Source: Lachnospiraceae bacterium
GTDB lineage: Bacteria; Bacillota; Clostridia; Lachnospirales; Lachnospiraceae
Direction: 5' to 3'
Assembly (NCBI GenBank): GCA_009911185.1
Contig: QXWW01000014.1
Coordinates: forward strand, 40,358-104,357
DNA length: 64,000 nucleotides
Part shown: piece by piece, positions 44,502 to 54,648 of the stretch
How positions within the stretch are numbered: position 1 is the first letter of the stretch
How the letters are laid out: each line of letters starts with the position of its first letter
The notes under the pieces: generated by a model
Seen by the model: the letters and a program-made list of their open reading frames with translations, nothing else
Told to the model about the DNA's origin: nothing
The model's database searches: none
Position numbers and translations under genes: made by a program

Positions 44502-47150
44502 CTATTTCATTTGTGCCAGGCGCTCTTCCACTTGAGCCATCATCTGCTCATATTTCGTCAGCTTCTCCTTTTCTTCCCGCACCTTTTTCTCCGGTGCTTT
44601 GCTGATAAACTTCTCATTGGAAAGCATTCCTCTGGAACGGGAAAGCTCTTTTGCCAGGCGCTCTTTTTCTTTCAGCAGACGTTCCTTTTCCTTTTCAAAA
44701 TCCACCAAATCTTCCAAAGGCAGGTAAACCGCCGCTCCTGGAATCACGACCGATACCGCATCCTCGCCGATGCCTGCCCTGTCCCCCTGTACCTGAATTT
44801 CACTGGCGCCGGCAAGCAGGCTGTATGCTGTTTTCATGCTCTCAAAAGTATCCTTCAATTCAGGGTCCGCAGTCACAATAAAGACCTTGGCCTTTCTGCT
44901 GGGAGGTACCTCCATTGCCGTTCTGGTATTGCGGATTCCTTTTACCAGATCCTTCACATGTCCGACTGCCTCTTCCGCCTGAACAAAATGATATTCTTCC
45001 CTGTATTCCGGCCACCGGGACAGCATAATCGTCGGCTCTTCCTCCTGCAGCGTACAGAAAATCTCTTCTGTAATAAAAGGCATACAGGGATGCAGCAGCT
45101 TTAACGCCTGAATCAGAACCGTTTTTAAAGTCCACATTGCCACTTTAGCCGATTCCGGATTTTCTTCCTTCTTGAACGTCCGGGTTTTGGCAATCTCAAT
45201 ATACCAGTCGCAAAATTCATCCCAAATGAAGTCATACACCTTTTGAACTGCTATTCCCATCTCAAATTTATCCATGTTCTCAGTGACGTCTTTGGCGAGT
45301 GTATTGACTCTGGACAAAATCCATTTATCTTCCACGGCAAGCTGATTTACAGGCGGCTCCGCCAGCTTCTCTTCCCCGATATTCATCATAATGAAGCGGG
45401 AAGCATTCCATACTTTGTTCGCAAAATTCCGGGATGCCTCCACTCGTTCCCAATAAAAACGCATATCGTTGCCCGGCGCATTTCCGGTAATCAGCGTCAG
45501 TCTCAGCGCATCGGCGCCGTATTTATCAATAACTTCCAGAGGGTCAATCCCATTTCCAAGAGATTTGCTCATCTTGCGTCCCTGGGAATCCCGCACCAGA
45601 CCGTGAAACAGTACGGTCTTAAACGGCGCCTCCCCCATCTGCTCATAACCGGAAAAAATCATGCGGATTACCCAGAAGAAGATAATATCATATCCGGTCA
45701 CCAGCACGTCATTGGGATAGAAATAATCTAAATCTTCCGTCTTCTCTGGCCATCCCAGTGTGGAAAACGGCCATAGCGCCGAGGAAAACCATGTATCCAG
45801 TGTATCTTCATCTTGTATCATATGCGCACAGCCGCACTTGGGGCATTTTCCCGGATTCTCCCGTGCCACTGTAAATTCTCCGCATTCCGTACAATAATAA
45901 GCCGGAATCCGGTGTCCCCACCAGAGCTGTCTGGAAATACACCAGTCTCTGATGTTGTCTGTCCAGTTGAAATATGTCTTATCCATACGCTCCGGCAAAA
46001 GTGTGATATCGCCATTCCTGACTGCTTCCACAGCAGGTTGAATCAATTCATCCATTTTCACGAACCACTGCTGCTTCACCATTGGCTCCACTGTAGCGCT
46101 GCACCTGTCATGTGTTCCTACATTATGGGAATGAGGAACAACCTTAACCAGAAGCCCCTGTTCTTCCAGTTCCTGAACCATCTTTTTTCTGGCCTCATAG
46201 CGGTCCATGCCGGCGTATTTGCCGCCATTGCCGTTAATGGTGGCGTCATCATTCATGATATTGATTTCCGGCAAATTATGGCGTTTGCCAACTTCAAAGT
46301 CATTCGGGTCATGCGCCGGCGTAATTTTCACGCAGCCTGTCCCAAATTCCTTGTCCACATAATGATCCGCAACAACCGGAATCTCACGGCCCACCAGGGG
46401 CAGAATCAAGGTTTTCCCGATAATGTCCTGATACCTTTCATCTTCCGGATTGACAGCCACTGCCGTATCTCCCAGAAGGGTTTCCGGCCTGGTAGTGGCA
46501 ATCTCCACAAATCTGCCTTCCTCTCCCTTCACCGGATAATTGATATGCCAGAAATATCCGTCCTGTTCCTCATGCTCCACCTCCGCATCGGAGATGGAAG
46601 TCTTACACACCGGACACCAGTTGACAATCCTGGAACCTCTGTAAATCAGCCCTTTGTTGTATAATTTGATAAAAACCTCCCGCACAGCATGGGAACAGCC
46701 CTCATCCATGGTAAAACGTTCTCTGTCCCAGTCCGCGGAGGAACCTAATTTTTTCAATTGTTTAATAATGCGCCCGCCGTATTCTTCCTTCCACTCCCAT
46801 ACCTTTTTCAAAAATCCTTCCCGTCCAAGCTCTTTCTTATCAATGCCCTGTTCTTTCAAAGATTCAATGACCTTAACTTCCGTGGAGATGGAAGCATGGT
46901 CGGTGCCCGGCTGCCACAAAGCATTATATCCCTGCATACGTTTATAACGAATCAGGATATCCTGCATGGTATTGTCCAGCGCATGTCCCATATGAAGCTG
47001 TCCGGTAATATTGGGAGGCGGCATCACAATGGTAAACGGCTTCCTGCTGCGGTCAGCCTTTGCGTGAAAATATTTATTCTCTTCCCATTTCTGGTAAAGA
47101 CGATCTTCAATATCCTTGGGATCGTATGTTTTCGCCAGTTCTTTATTCAT
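44502..47150 (-). CDS. valS: Valyl-tRNA synthetase
   Basis: Class I synthetase of 882 residues charging tRNA-Val. The HIGH signature is in [16 protein letters not shown] and KMSKS in [14 protein letters not shown]. The editing domain is present ([15 protein letters not shown]). The C-terminal coiled arm ([20 protein letters not shown]) is typical of ValRS. The Zn-ribbon insert CPKCGC is visible. ATG 47150 follows AAGGAGAG. No T-box leader is present: I found no AGGGUGG-type box in the 140 bases upstream. Confidence 0.97.
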   Translation of the reverse strand: MNKELAKTYDPKDIEDRLYQKWEENKYFHAKADRSRKPFTIVMPPPNITGQLHMGHALDNTMQDILIRYKRMQGYNALWQPGTDHASISTEVKVIESLKEQGIDKKELGREGFLKKVWEWKEEYGGRIIKQLKKLGSSADWDRERFTMDEGCSHAVREVFIKLYNKGLIYRGSRIVNWCPVCKTSISDAEVEHEEQDGYFWHINYPVKGEEGRFVEIATTRPETLLGDTAVAVNPEDERYQDIIGKTLILPLVGREIPVVADHYVDKEFGTGCVKITPAHDPNDFEVGKRHNLPEINIMNDDATINGNGGKYAGMDRYEARKKMVQELEEQGLLVKVVPHSHNVGTHDRCSATVEPMVKQQWFVKMDELIQPAVEAVRNGDITLLPERMDKTYFNWTDNIRDWCISRQLWWGHRIPAYYCTECGEFTVARENPGKCPKCGCAHMIQDEDTLDTWFSSALWPFSTLGWPEKTEDLDYFYPNDVLVTGYDIIFFWVIRMIFSGYEQMGEAPFKTVLFHGLVRDSQGRKMSKSLGNGIDPLEVIDKYGADALRLTLITGNAPGNDMRFYWERVEASRNFANKVWNASRFIMMNIGEEKLAEPPVNQLAVEDKWILSRVNTLAKDVTENMDKFEMGIAVQKVYDFIWDEFCDWYIEIAKTRTFKKEENPESAKVAMWTLKTVLIQALKLLHPCMPFITEEIFCTLQEEEPTIMLSRWPEYREEYHFVQAEEAVGHVKDLVKGIRNTRTAMEVPPSRKAKVFIVTADPELKDTFESMKTAYSLLAGASEIQVQGDRAGIGEDAVSVVIPGAAVYLPLEDLVDFEKEKERLLKEKERLAKELSRSRGMLSNEKFISKAPEKKVREEKEKLTKYEQMMAQVEERLAQMK

Positions 47151-47208
47151 GATATTTCTCTCCTTTATAGCATCGCTTCATTGATACGTAAAAGCGGCTG
47201 TATTCAGT

Positions 47209-47242
47209 GAAAACGCCCCTTACCAACATCCGGTAAAGGGCG
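47209..47242 (-). terminator. Terminator between tetR and valS
   Basis: CGCCCTTTACC pairs with GGTAAGGGGCG across 7 bases and is followed by TTTTC on the minus strand. It ends the RND-tetR operon. Confidence 0.7.
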
Positions 47243-47291
47243 TGTCTTGGCACTACCTTTCTCTTCATCTTAAGAGTTCACAGAACAATTG

Positions 47292-47906
47292 TCAAGTAGT
47301 TCCATCTAATATTTTTAAAATATTCTGATATACAAATGCCCTTGCTTCCTCCCTGCCGATTCCTTTCATTCTTTCACGGTGAACCAGATAGAGCGCGTAG
47401 AGCATATACTGGGATAAAATAGCTCCCCATACCTTCCAGGGATTAGTTTCCAAAATGTCGTTGCTGTCTTTTACCAGCTTCATCAGACGCTGGCTCACGC
47501 GGGCGCATGGCCCGTACTCCTCCTTATATTTTTCTATTTCCTTTAACAAAATTCCACCGTTGATAGTGCTGTCGCTGATAATTTTCTCCAATACCGCCAG
47601 CCCATGGTATTTTTCATTTGCCGCTTCCAGCATATCCAGGCCCCTGGAAATAATTTCCGGCAGACTCTGCCCCTCCTCCAGAAGCCTGATAATCACCTGA
47701 AAATGTCTGGTGGCTTCATATTCGATGGCCCCCACAATGATTTCTTCCTTTGTGGAAAAATATTCATAAGCCGTACCTTTTCCGATTCCTGCCCTGGCCG
47801 TAATCTCAGAAACCTTCAGCGTGCTCAATTCCCTGCCAGACGCAAACAGCTCAAGCACGGCTTCAAACATCGCCCTTACTTTAGGCGGATATATTTTCTC
47901 TTCCAT
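47292..47906 (-). CDS. TetR family regulator of the RND operon
   Basis: Regulator of 204 residues. The N-terminal helix-turn-helix (about 10-55) contains LKVSEITARAGIGKGTAYEYFSTKEEI in part. The C-terminal ligand domain shows no recognisable family. ATG overlaps the RND stop as TGATG (one shared base), so it is translated with the transporter. A TetR-type operator lies over the operon's start site (51752-51766), which supports negative autoregulation. The ligand is unknown. Confidence 0.9.
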   Translation of the reverse strand: MEEKIYPPKVRAMFEAVLELFASGRELSTLKVSEITARAGIGKGTAYEYFSTKEEIIVGAIEYEATRHFQVIIRLLEEGQSLPEIISRGLDMLEAANEKYHGLAVLEKIISDSTINGGILLKEIEKYKEEYGPCARVSQRLMKLVKDSNDILETNPWKVWGAILSQYMLYALYLVHRERMKGIGREEARAFVYQNILKILDGTT

Positions 47907-50900
47907 CAGATTTCTTCCTCTACCATACTCTTATTTCTGAAAAACAGATCATAAATACATGGCACGACCACCAGGGTCATAAGCGTTCCGTATATCATCC
48001 CCCCTATGGTTACAATCGCCATGGGCCTTGACATATCGGAACCCATATCGGAACCCAGCGCCATGGTTGACATAGCAAGAATCGTCGTCATCGCTGTCAT
48101 AAGAATCGGACGCAGACGGGTCTTTCCTGCCGTGATGATTGCCTCCCGTTTGTCCACACCCTCCCGGCGGAGCTGGTTAATATATTCTACCATCACAATA
48201 CCATTATTGACAATAACGCCTACCAGCATAATAAAGCCTATCATAGCAATGATGCTCATCTCATTGCCGGAAATCAGCAGCGCGCCAAAACCGCCTGTCA
48301 GCGCCAGCGGGATGGTAAAGAGAATGATAAAGGGCGCTTTTAAGGACTGGAACTGCGCTACCATAATCAGATAAATAAAAGCAATCGCCAGTACCATCAT
48401 CAGCATCAACTGTTCCATAGCCTCATTGATGCTCTCGTCCTCCCCCGTCATTTCTACGGTATATCCCTCCGGCAGCTCATAATCTCCTACGGCTTTTTTC
48501 ACTGCCTCCCCTACAAGCCCCACATTATAGCCCGTGTCAATGGCTGCCGATACGTCGGCATACCGCTCCTGCCCTTCTCTGGAAATGGACAAAAAGCTGC
48601 TCAATTGTTCAAACTCCGCCACCTGTGAAAGGGCGATTTCCGACTCTTCCCCGCTCTCCTTATCTTTGTAGGTGAAGGTAGTCTTTTTTAAGGATTCCAT
48701 CGTTGCTTCGCTCTGTTCCACACTTTCCAGATAAACGTCATAATCCTTAATATCTGTAGAAATGGTGGCGTCTTTCGTCTCATTTTCCATCTGCTCATGG
48801 ACAAGCTGGTAAATCTGCGCCACTGTCATACCGTACTTGGCGGCTTTTTCTTTATTTACCGTAATCCGAAATTCATTTTCCGTATCCTCTGCGCCCGTGG
48901 TAACTTCCGCCGTCCCCTCAACCTTTGCCACGATCTCTTTTACATCCGCCGCAATTTTCTGCAGCTTCTCCAGCTCTCTTCCTTTGATGCGAACGGTCAG
49001 GCCGTTTCCGGCCAGCATTCCCATATCCATCATCGAACTGCTAATATTGATTTCGCCTTTGAGGTCTTTGGTGCGTTCTGTAATCTGCTCTGCAATCTGG
49101 TCGTTCGTCAATTCCTTGTCTTCTTTTAAAATAATGTAAAGACTGATATTATTTCCACTGCCGCTGCCTCCCATAAGGCCGGAAGCAACGCCGCCTCCTC
49201 CCGCCATAGCGCCGATTGATTCGACGTCCGCAATTTCCTGTATCTTCTCTGTTACCTGGTCGGCAAGCTCACAGGCTTCTGCAAATTCTGCATCATCCGG
49301 AGGCGCAATTTCAACGCTCATCTGTGTGCTCTCCATTTCCGGCATAAATACCGTTCCTCTTGCCAGGCACATTTGCATACTTAAGACCAGCAACCCTGCC
49401 ATCACAAGCAGAACCAGCAGTTTTACCCTGAGCAGCTTTTCCAGAATTGCACCATAGATTTCCTGAAACTTATAGAACCAGGGATGCCGGATTTCCTTCG
49501 TCCTTTTCAGCATTTTAGATCCCATCATGGGAACAAACGTCAGGGCGATGATAAGACTTGCAAGCAATGAATATGCAATTGTCAACCCCATATCTACAAA
49601 GAGCTGCCTGGTAATCCCTTCCGTAAATACGATGGGGGCAAACACGCATACCGTCGTCAGAGTCGAAGCTGTGATCGCACCGCTCACCTGCTTCGCCCCT
49701 TCTACCGCCGCTTTCCTTGCCGATAAACCTTCTCCGCGCATACGATAAATATTCTCAATGACCACAATAGAGTTATCCACCAGCATACCGATGCCCAAAG
49801 CCAGTCCGGACAGGGAAATCATATTCAGCGTCACTCCACTGAAATACATGAGCACGACTGCAAAAATGACAGAAACCGGGATAGAACATGCAATTACCAG
49901 CGTCGGTTTGATGTCTTTCAGGAAAAGGAGCAGCACGATGATTGCAAGAACCGCGCCAAAAATCATGTTATTTAATACCGAATCAACAATCATATCTATA
50001 TAGATGCCCTGATCCATCAATACAGATACCGCAAGCTTCTCATCCTCCTTTTTAAGACTGTCGAATTTCTCATATACCCGTTTCGTAACATCCCCGGTAG
50101 AATAACCGGTTTGCTTTTCGACCGACAGCATGATCCCCGGTTTCCCATTCAGTCTTGCATAGGAGTCCTTTGAATTGTCTGTGACGGCAATATCTGCCAC
50201 GTCTGACAGATGAATCACCTGCACGCCGTCCATGCCAAGATCCATCAGCACCATGTCTTCCAGAGCCTTGACGCTGTCCACGGCGTCCCCCACACGCACC
50301 ATATAACGCTCCCCTTCGTCGGTAATATATCCTGCCGGCATGGAGAAATTCTGCGCCGTCAGTATATTGGTAAGGGTTTCCATGGTGAGAATCTGGTTCA
50401 TATCCGCCGAATCATACGCTTCTTCTTTGCTGTCCTCAAAACTCTCTCTGGATTCTTTTAATTTATCTTCTCCGCTGGCAAGCTGAGCCGACGCGCTTCC
50501 CATCTCCACGGAGCCTGCAATCTGACTCTGATTCAAAGTGGCAAGCGTCTGATTAATGGTATTTTTGCCCTCCGCAACACTCTGGATGCCTGCCTGCACG
50601 GCCGCGATCCCGCCATTAATCTGCACCAGTCCCTGTTCTGCCTCTGACAGTGATTGGGAAATATAAGAAATCAATTTTTCATCCGAGGCATTTTCTTTCA
50701 GGCTGCTGCCTTCCCGGGCTGCAAGTTCTGCTTTTATTTTGGCAAGCCCTGCCTCCACTTTGGCAAGCTGCCCTTCCATCTCTGCCGTATCCTGCTGCAT
50801 TGCCTGCATCGCGGCAATGCCATTTTCCAGTTTTGTTTTATTCTCTACCAGTTCCTGCACCTGATCCTGCAACGATTTTAAAGTCTCAATGCCCTGTTCC

Positions 50901-51721
50901 GTACTGGTCTTCGTTTCCTGCAGTTCTGCAAGCTTATTGTTAAGATCCGTTTCTGTTTGAAACAGCTCGATTTTCTTATCGTTCAACTGATTCTGGGCGT
51001 CGCTGATCTGGTCTGCCATCTTCTGCTGACCGCTTTTCAGTTCATCCTTACCGCTGCTGATTTCATCTTCTGCAGAGTCCATTTCATTTTCTGCGTCTGA
51101 AAACTTCTTATCCAGGGAAGCCATAACCTTTTCGTTCACTGCGTCAATTTTATCCTGGCTTAAGGTCACATGTACAGATTCTTCAATCATGCCCGTACCG
51201 GATACAGAAGCAACTCCTTCCACACTTTCTATCTCAGGAATGAGATCTTTTTGTGCATAGTCGCTGATTTCAATATTGTCCATATCTTCCGCTTCCACAG
51301 CGGCAATCATAATAGGCATCATGTCCGGATTCAGTTTCATAATGATAGGATTCCCTACTTCTTCCGGCCAGTAACCGCTGATCTGGTCCAGACTCTCTCT
51401 CATCTCCACTGTGACAGAATCCATGTTCGCCGACTGCTCAAATTCCAGCACTACCATAGACATATTGTTGGATGAGGTTGAACTGATATTTTTAATATTC
51501 GAGGTGCTGGCCATCGCTCCCTCAATTGGCTGCGTCACAATCCGCTCTACCTGTTCCGGGCTGGCGCCTGTGTAGGTAGTCATCACAATCGCATAGGGCA
51601 GATTCATGCTGGGCAGAAGATCTGTGCTCATCTTGCTCAGCGACACAACCCCCAGAATAATTACCAACACAATCCCCACCATCACGGTGTATGCTTTCTT
51701 TACACTGAATTTTGACAGCAT
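47906..51721 (-). CDS. RND family (HAE1-like) exporter with coiled-coil insertion
   Basis: Membrane exporter of 1272 residues. The start at 51721 (MLSKFSVKKAYTVMVGIV) follows AGGAGG; the open frame upstream is not translated. It has the RND layout: TM1, a first extracellular loop, TM2-6 (including LSGLALGIGMLVDNSIVVIE), TM7, a second loop and TM8-12 (IMLVGVIVNNGIVMVEYINQ). The paired Asp in MLVDNS, within the TM4 proton-relay region, is present. Residues about 197-437 of the first loop are a long Glu/Lys/Gln-rich coiled coil (QNQLNDKKIELFQTETDLNN) absent from Gram-negative AcrB. In a one-membrane cell it may replace a separate adaptor. The substrate is unknown. Confidence 0.9.
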   Translation of the reverse strand: MLSKFSVKKAYTVMVGIVLVIILGVVSLSKMSTDLLPSMNLPYAIVMTTYTGASPEQVERIVTQPIEGAMASTSNIKNISSTSSNNMSMVVLEFEQSANMDSVTVEMRESLDQISGYWPEEVGNPIIMKLNPDMMPIMIAAVEAEDMDNIEISDYAQKDLIPEIESVEGVASVSGTGMIEESVHVTLSQDKIDAVNEKVMASLDKKFSDAENEMDSAEDEISSGKDELKSGQQKMADQISDAQNQLNDKKIELFQTETDLNNKLAELQETKTSTEQGIETLKSLQDQVQELVENKTKLENGIAAMQAMQQDTAEMEGQLAKVEAGLAKIKAELAAREGSSLKENASDEKLISYISQSLSEAEQGLVQINGGIAAVQAGIQSVAEGKNTINQTLATLNQSQIAGSVEMGSASAQLASGEDKLKESRESFEDSKEEAYDSADMNQILTMETLTNILTAQNFSMPAGYITDEGERYMVRVGDAVDSVKALEDMVLMDLGMDGVQVIHLSDVADIAVTDNSKDSYARLNGKPGIMLSVEKQTGYSTGDVTKRVYEKFDSLKKEDEKLAVSVLMDQGIYIDMIVDSVLNNMIFGAVLAIIVLLLFLKDIKPTLVIACSIPVSVIFAVVLMYFSGVTLNMISLSGLALGIGMLVDNSIVVIENIYRMRGEGLSARKAAVEGAKQVSGAITASTLTTVCVFAPIVFTEGITRQLFVDMGLTIAYSLLASLIIALTFVPMMGSKMLKRTKEIRHPWFYKFQEIYGAILEKLLRVKLLVLLVMAGLLVLSMQMCLARGTVFMPEMESTQMSVEIAPPDDAEFAEACELADQVTEKIQEIADVESIGAMAGGGGVASGLMGGSGSGNNISLYIILKEDKELTNDQIAEQITERTKDLKGEINISSSMMDMGMLAGNGLTVRIKGRELEKLQKIAADVKEIVAKVEGTAEVTTGAEDTENEFRITVNKEKAAKYGMTVAQIYQLVHEQMENETKDATISTDIKDYDVYLESVEQSEATMESLKKTTFTYKDKESGEESEIALSQVAEFEQLSSFLSISREGQERYADVSAAIDTGYNVGLVGEAVKKAVGDYELPEGYTVEMTGEDESINEAMEQLMLMMVLAIAFIYLIMVAQFQSLKAPFIILFTIPLALTGGFGALLISGNEMSIIAMIGFIMLVGVIVNNGIVMVEYINQLRREGVDKREAIITAGKTRLRPILMTAMTTILAMSTMALGSDMGSDMSRPMAIVTIGGMIYGTLMTLVVVPCIYDLFFRNKSMVEEEI

Positions 51722-51751
51722 ATCCTTTTCCTCCTGTGCATGTTTACTCCT

Positions 51752-51805
51752 GACCGGCTGGTCGGTTTTTAAATACATTATAAAAATATCTCCTGAAAAA
51801 CACAA
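51752..51805 (-). promoter_or_regulatory. Promoter and TetR-type operator of the RND-tetR operon
   Basis: TTGTGT (51800-51805), a 17-base spacer and TATAAT (51777-51782) form a strong minus-strand promoter. Just downstream, at the expected start site, lies ACCGACCAGCCGGTC (51752-51766 as read on the minus strand), an imperfect palindrome of the ACCGACnnGTCGGT kind typical of TetR sites. Binding there would block transcription. Confidence 0.7.
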
Positions 51806-51917
51806 GAAAAAAACTATAAAATTTTTATAAACCTCCCTGCCGAATCCCTCGTCAATATTTTTTCCGCTAAAAATGTAAATTTTTCCATCTGTACCTGTTT
51901 TTATACATGCAAATCTG

Positions 51918-51945
51918 TTGAAAAATATTTTAAAAGTGATACATT
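51918..51945 (+). promoter_or_regulatory. Candidate promoter of pta
   Basis: TTGAAA (51918-51923), a 16-base spacer and TACATT (51940-51945) stand about 77 bases before the start. Confidence 0.35.
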
Positions 51946-52021
51946 TATAGTAAGGAATCGTCACAGAATAATTTACAGTTGATGATGAAACGCAGAAATT
52001 ATAATAAGGAGGATTTTTACT

Positions 52022-53029
52022 ATGAGCAGGAATATGCAGGGTTTTGGCGCAATGATAAGCAAATTGAAACAGAATCCCAAGAAAATTGTTTTTACCGAGG
52101 GCAGCGACGCCCGTATTCTGGAGGCCGCTTCCCGTCTTCTGGCTTCTAATTTCCTGACCCCTATTCTGGTAGGCAGTCAGGAAGAGGTAGAAAACGCTGC
52201 CGAGGAATATGGTTACAATATCCGCGGCGCCCAGATTATCGACCCACAGAACTTTGACAAAATAGACGAGATGGTAGCTGCTCTCTGCGAACTTCGGAAA
52301 AGCAAAAATATGCAGCCGGAAGAAGCGCGTAAAATGCTTTTGCAGGGCAATTATTTTGGCACTATGCTAGTAAAGATGGGATTTGCCGATTCCCTTTTGG
52401 GCGGCGCGACCTATACCACGGCAGACACCATCCGCCCGGCCCTTCAATTAATCAAGACCAAACCGGGACACAAAATCGTCTCTTCCTGTTTTATCCTGGT
52501 GCGTCCTTCCGCCACCGGTGAAAATGAAGTACTGGCAATGGCTGACTGTGCCATTAATATTAAGCCCAGTGAAGACGAACTGGCTGAAATTGCCATTGAA
52601 GCCTCCGACTGCGGGCAAATCTTTGGAATTGATCCCAAGGTTGCTTTCTTAAGCTATTCCACCTTAGGCTCCGGAGCCGGAGAAGATGTGGACAAGATGC
52701 GCAATGCCGCTGCAAAAGCAAAGGCTTTAAGACCCGATCTGCCGATTTCCGGTGAAATGCAGTTCGACGCTGCAGTTTCTCCCCGTGTTGCCCGCACAAA
52801 ATGCCCCGATGATCCGGTTGCCGGCCATGCGAATGTCTTTATTTTCCCGGATATCAATGCCGGCAATATCGGTTACAAGATTGCGCAGCGTATGGGTAAT
52901 TTTGACGCCTACGGACCAATTCTGCTGGGACTGAACTCCCCAATCAATGATTTATCCAGAGGCTGCAACGCTGATGAAGTATACTCTATGGCAATTATCA
53001 CCGCTGCCCTGGTCGATATGGAAGAATAA
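52022..53029 (+). CDS. pta: Phosphate acetyltransferase
   Basis: Converts acetyl-CoA and phosphate to acetyl phosphate, the first step of acetate fermentation. The short form has 335 residues. It opens KIVFTEGSDARILEAASRLL. Later motifs are GGATYTTADTIRPALQ, DCAINIKPSEDELAEIA, SGEMQFDAAVSP and FIFPDINAGNIGYK. AGGAGG precedes ATG 52022. Acetate kinase, its usual neighbour, is not in the window. The gene has its own terminator. Confidence 0.95.
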   Translation: MSRNMQGFGAMISKLKQNPKKIVFTEGSDARILEAASRLLASNFLTPILVGSQEEVENAAEEYGYNIRGAQIIDPQNFDKIDEMVAALCELRKSKNMQPEEARKMLLQGNYFGTMLVKMGFADSLLGGATYTTADTIRPALQLIKTKPGHKIVSSCFILVRPSATGENEVLAMADCAINIKPSEDELAEIAIEASDCGQIFGIDPKVAFLSYSTLGSGAGEDVDKMRNAAAKAKALRPDLPISGEMQFDAAVSPRVARTKCPDDPVAGHANVFIFPDINAGNIGYKIAQRMGNFDAYGPILLGLNSPINDLSRGCNADEVYSMAIITAALVDMEE

Positions 53030-53040
53030 TTTTTCCCGCA

Positions 53041-53077
53041 GACAATCCGGCTGTTTTCCCGCAGCCGGATTGTTTCT
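53041..53077 (+). terminator. Terminator of pta
   Basis: AATCCGGCTG and CAGCCGGATT form a 10-base perfect stem with an 8-base loop, followed by GTTTCTGTCTG. The T-run is modest. Confidence 0.75.
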
Positions 53078-53136
53078 GTCTGCCTTTGTAACATTACCTG
53101 AATTTCCGCCATATCATAAGGAAAAAGGATTTATTT

Positions 53137-54303
53137 ATGAACATATACGTTGTCCTTCCCGGCGATACTGTCGACACCATTGCCGCTGCCTTTGGAATTT
53201 CCCCCCAATCCATTATTTATGATAACCAGCTTGCCTATCCTTATCCTCTTGCCATTGGACAGGCGCTTTTATTATCTGCTCCGGCAGATAGCGGCAATGA
53301 GATTCCAGAAGACGTTTCTGGAATTTCTTACCCGGTTAATGTGGGAGGCTACGCCTATCCTTTCATCAACCGCTGGGTACTGGAGCAGACGCTCCCCTAT
53401 CTCTCCGATTTATTTATCTTTTCCTACGGATTCACCACAGAAGGAGAACTTCTTCCCCCGCAATTAGACGATACCTTTATGATTACCATGGCAAAATCCT
53501 CTGGCGCCGCCCCCATTTTAACTTTGACTCCTTTCGGACCAACCGGGCAATTCAGCAATTATCTGATAACGCAAGTGGTAAATAGCGAATCTGCAAAACA
53601 ACGCCTTATTGAAGAACTCACGACCCAGATTGAAGAACGGGGCTTTGAAGGCGTGGACATTGATTTTGAATATATTTTGCCAGAAGACAGGATTGCTTTT
53701 GCAGATTTTGTCCGTGACGTACGCATTGCCATAAATGCGCTTGGCTATCCGGTCTCCGTTGCATTGGCTCCGAAAACTTCTGACACGCAGACGGGTCTTC
53801 TTTATGAGGGCAAAGATTATGGACTGCTCGGTGAAGCGGCTGACTATGTGCTGCTTATGACTTATGAATGGGGCTATACTTACGGCCCCGCAATGGCGGT
53901 TGCCCCAATCAACAAAGTCCGCCAGGTAGTAGAATATGCCCTCACAAAAATCCCTTCCGAAAAAATCCATCTTGGCATTCCCAATTATGGCTATGACTGG
54001 ACGCTGCCCTTTGTACAGGGAACCTCCAAAGCGGTTACCATCGGAAATGTCGAGGCCGTCCAGATCGCCATAGCCCAGGACGCTTCCATTCAGTTTGACG
54101 AGACGTCCCAGGCCCCTTTTTTCAATTATATACAAGAGGGAAAACAGCATGAAGTATGGTTTGAAGACGTACGCAGTCTTTCTGCAAAATTTGATCTGGT
54201 AAAAGAGTACCAGCTAAGAGGGATGAGCTACTGGCAGGTCATGCGGTTATTCCGGGCAAACTGGCTGCTGCTGGCCGACACATTCAGCATCCGTTCTTCC
54301 TAA
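53137..54303 (+). CDS. LysM-GH18 glycosidase, spore cortex type (SleL/YaaH-like)
   Basis: Protein of 388 residues. One LysM domain (about 1-45) opens NIYVVLPGDTVDTIAAAFGI. The GH18 barrel (about 65-380) has the catalytic DxxDxE-like motif in FEGVDIDFEYI. Spore cortex N-acetylglucosaminidases of the SleL group share this LysM-plus-GH18 layout and lack an export signal, as does this protein; that fits delivery to the spore from the mother cell. The ATG at 53137 is preceded by AAGGA. Substrate assignment as muramic-lactam cortex is inferred from family resemblance. Confidence 0.85.
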   Translation: MNIYVVLPGDTVDTIAAAFGISPQSIIYDNQLAYPYPLAIGQALLLSAPADSGNEIPEDVSGISYPVNVGGYAYPFINRWVLEQTLPYLSDLFIFSYGFTTEGELLPPQLDDTFMITMAKSSGAAPILTLTPFGPTGQFSNYLITQVVNSESAKQRLIEELTTQIEERGFEGVDIDFEYILPEDRIAFADFVRDVRIAINALGYPVSVALAPKTSDTQTGLLYEGKDYGLLGEAADYVLLMTYEWGYTYGPAMAVAPINKVRQVVEYALTKIPSEKIHLGIPNYGYDWTLPFVQGTSKAVTIGNVEAVQIAIAQDASIQFDETSQAPFFNYIQEGKQHEVWFEDVRSLSAKFDLVKEYQLRGMSYWQVMRLFRANWLLLADTFSIRSS

Positions 54304-54351
54304 AATGCCGACATTACTGATTGGTTTTCATCCTATAAAATAAAAATGCAT

Positions 54352-54388
54352 AAAAATTACCCCGGCGCCGAAACACCGGGGTAAAAAC
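54352..54388. terminator. Hairpin after the GH18 gene
   Basis: ACCCCGG and CCGGGGT pair across 10 bases and are flanked by A/T runs on both sides (AAAAATT before, AAAAAC after). Read on the minus strand it resembles a terminator better than on the plus strand, though no minus-strand gene is near. Confidence 0.5.
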
Positions 54389-54412
54389 ATATCAACATTA
54401 GGGGGAGCTGAT

Positions 54413-54451
54413 ATGCTTGGGCTGCAAATATATTGTAGCATCCCTTTATAA
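54413..54451 (+). CDS. Possible 12-codon leader peptide
   Basis: ATG 54413 follows a near-ideal ribosome site (GGGGGAG, 5-base gap) and opens 12 codons (MLGLQIYCSIPL) before TAA. It lies between the GH18 hairpin and the flavodoxin promoter. It may be a leader peptide or chance. The rest of the 54304-54648 gap holds only that promoter. Confidence 0.3.
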   Translation: MLGLQIYCSIPL

Positions 54452-54555
54452 CAGCGTCAATATATAGTGTTTTATTTTATTTTTATATAAAATTCTATTG
54501 ACAGAATAAAAGCTTTTTCAACAAAATTCGACAGAAAAGTATTTCTTTAATCATA

Positions 54556-54584
54556 TTGCGGATATTCTTTCCTCATGATACAAT
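54556..54584 (+). promoter_or_regulatory. Candidate promoter of the flavodoxin-ferredoxin gene
   Basis: TTGCGG (54556-54561), a 17-base spacer and TACAAT (54579-54584) stand about 65 bases before the start. Confidence 0.5.
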
Positions 54585-54648
54585 CTGATAAGTATAACGA
54601 AACATCTTAAAAATACTGTCATACAGCATAAACGAAAGGAGTCAAAAC

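Noticed and set aside
45813..46664. 283-codon plus-strand ORF inside valS
   Set aside because: valS is complete on the other strand with HIGH and KMSKS motifs; the shadow has no known motif.
47151..47291. T-box leader for valS
   Set aside because: No specificity stem or AGGGTGG-type box is visible. The hairpin present is better explained as the tetR terminator.
52022..53029. pta-ackA operon
   Set aside because: No acetate kinase follows; a terminator and an unrelated LysM-GH18 gene do.
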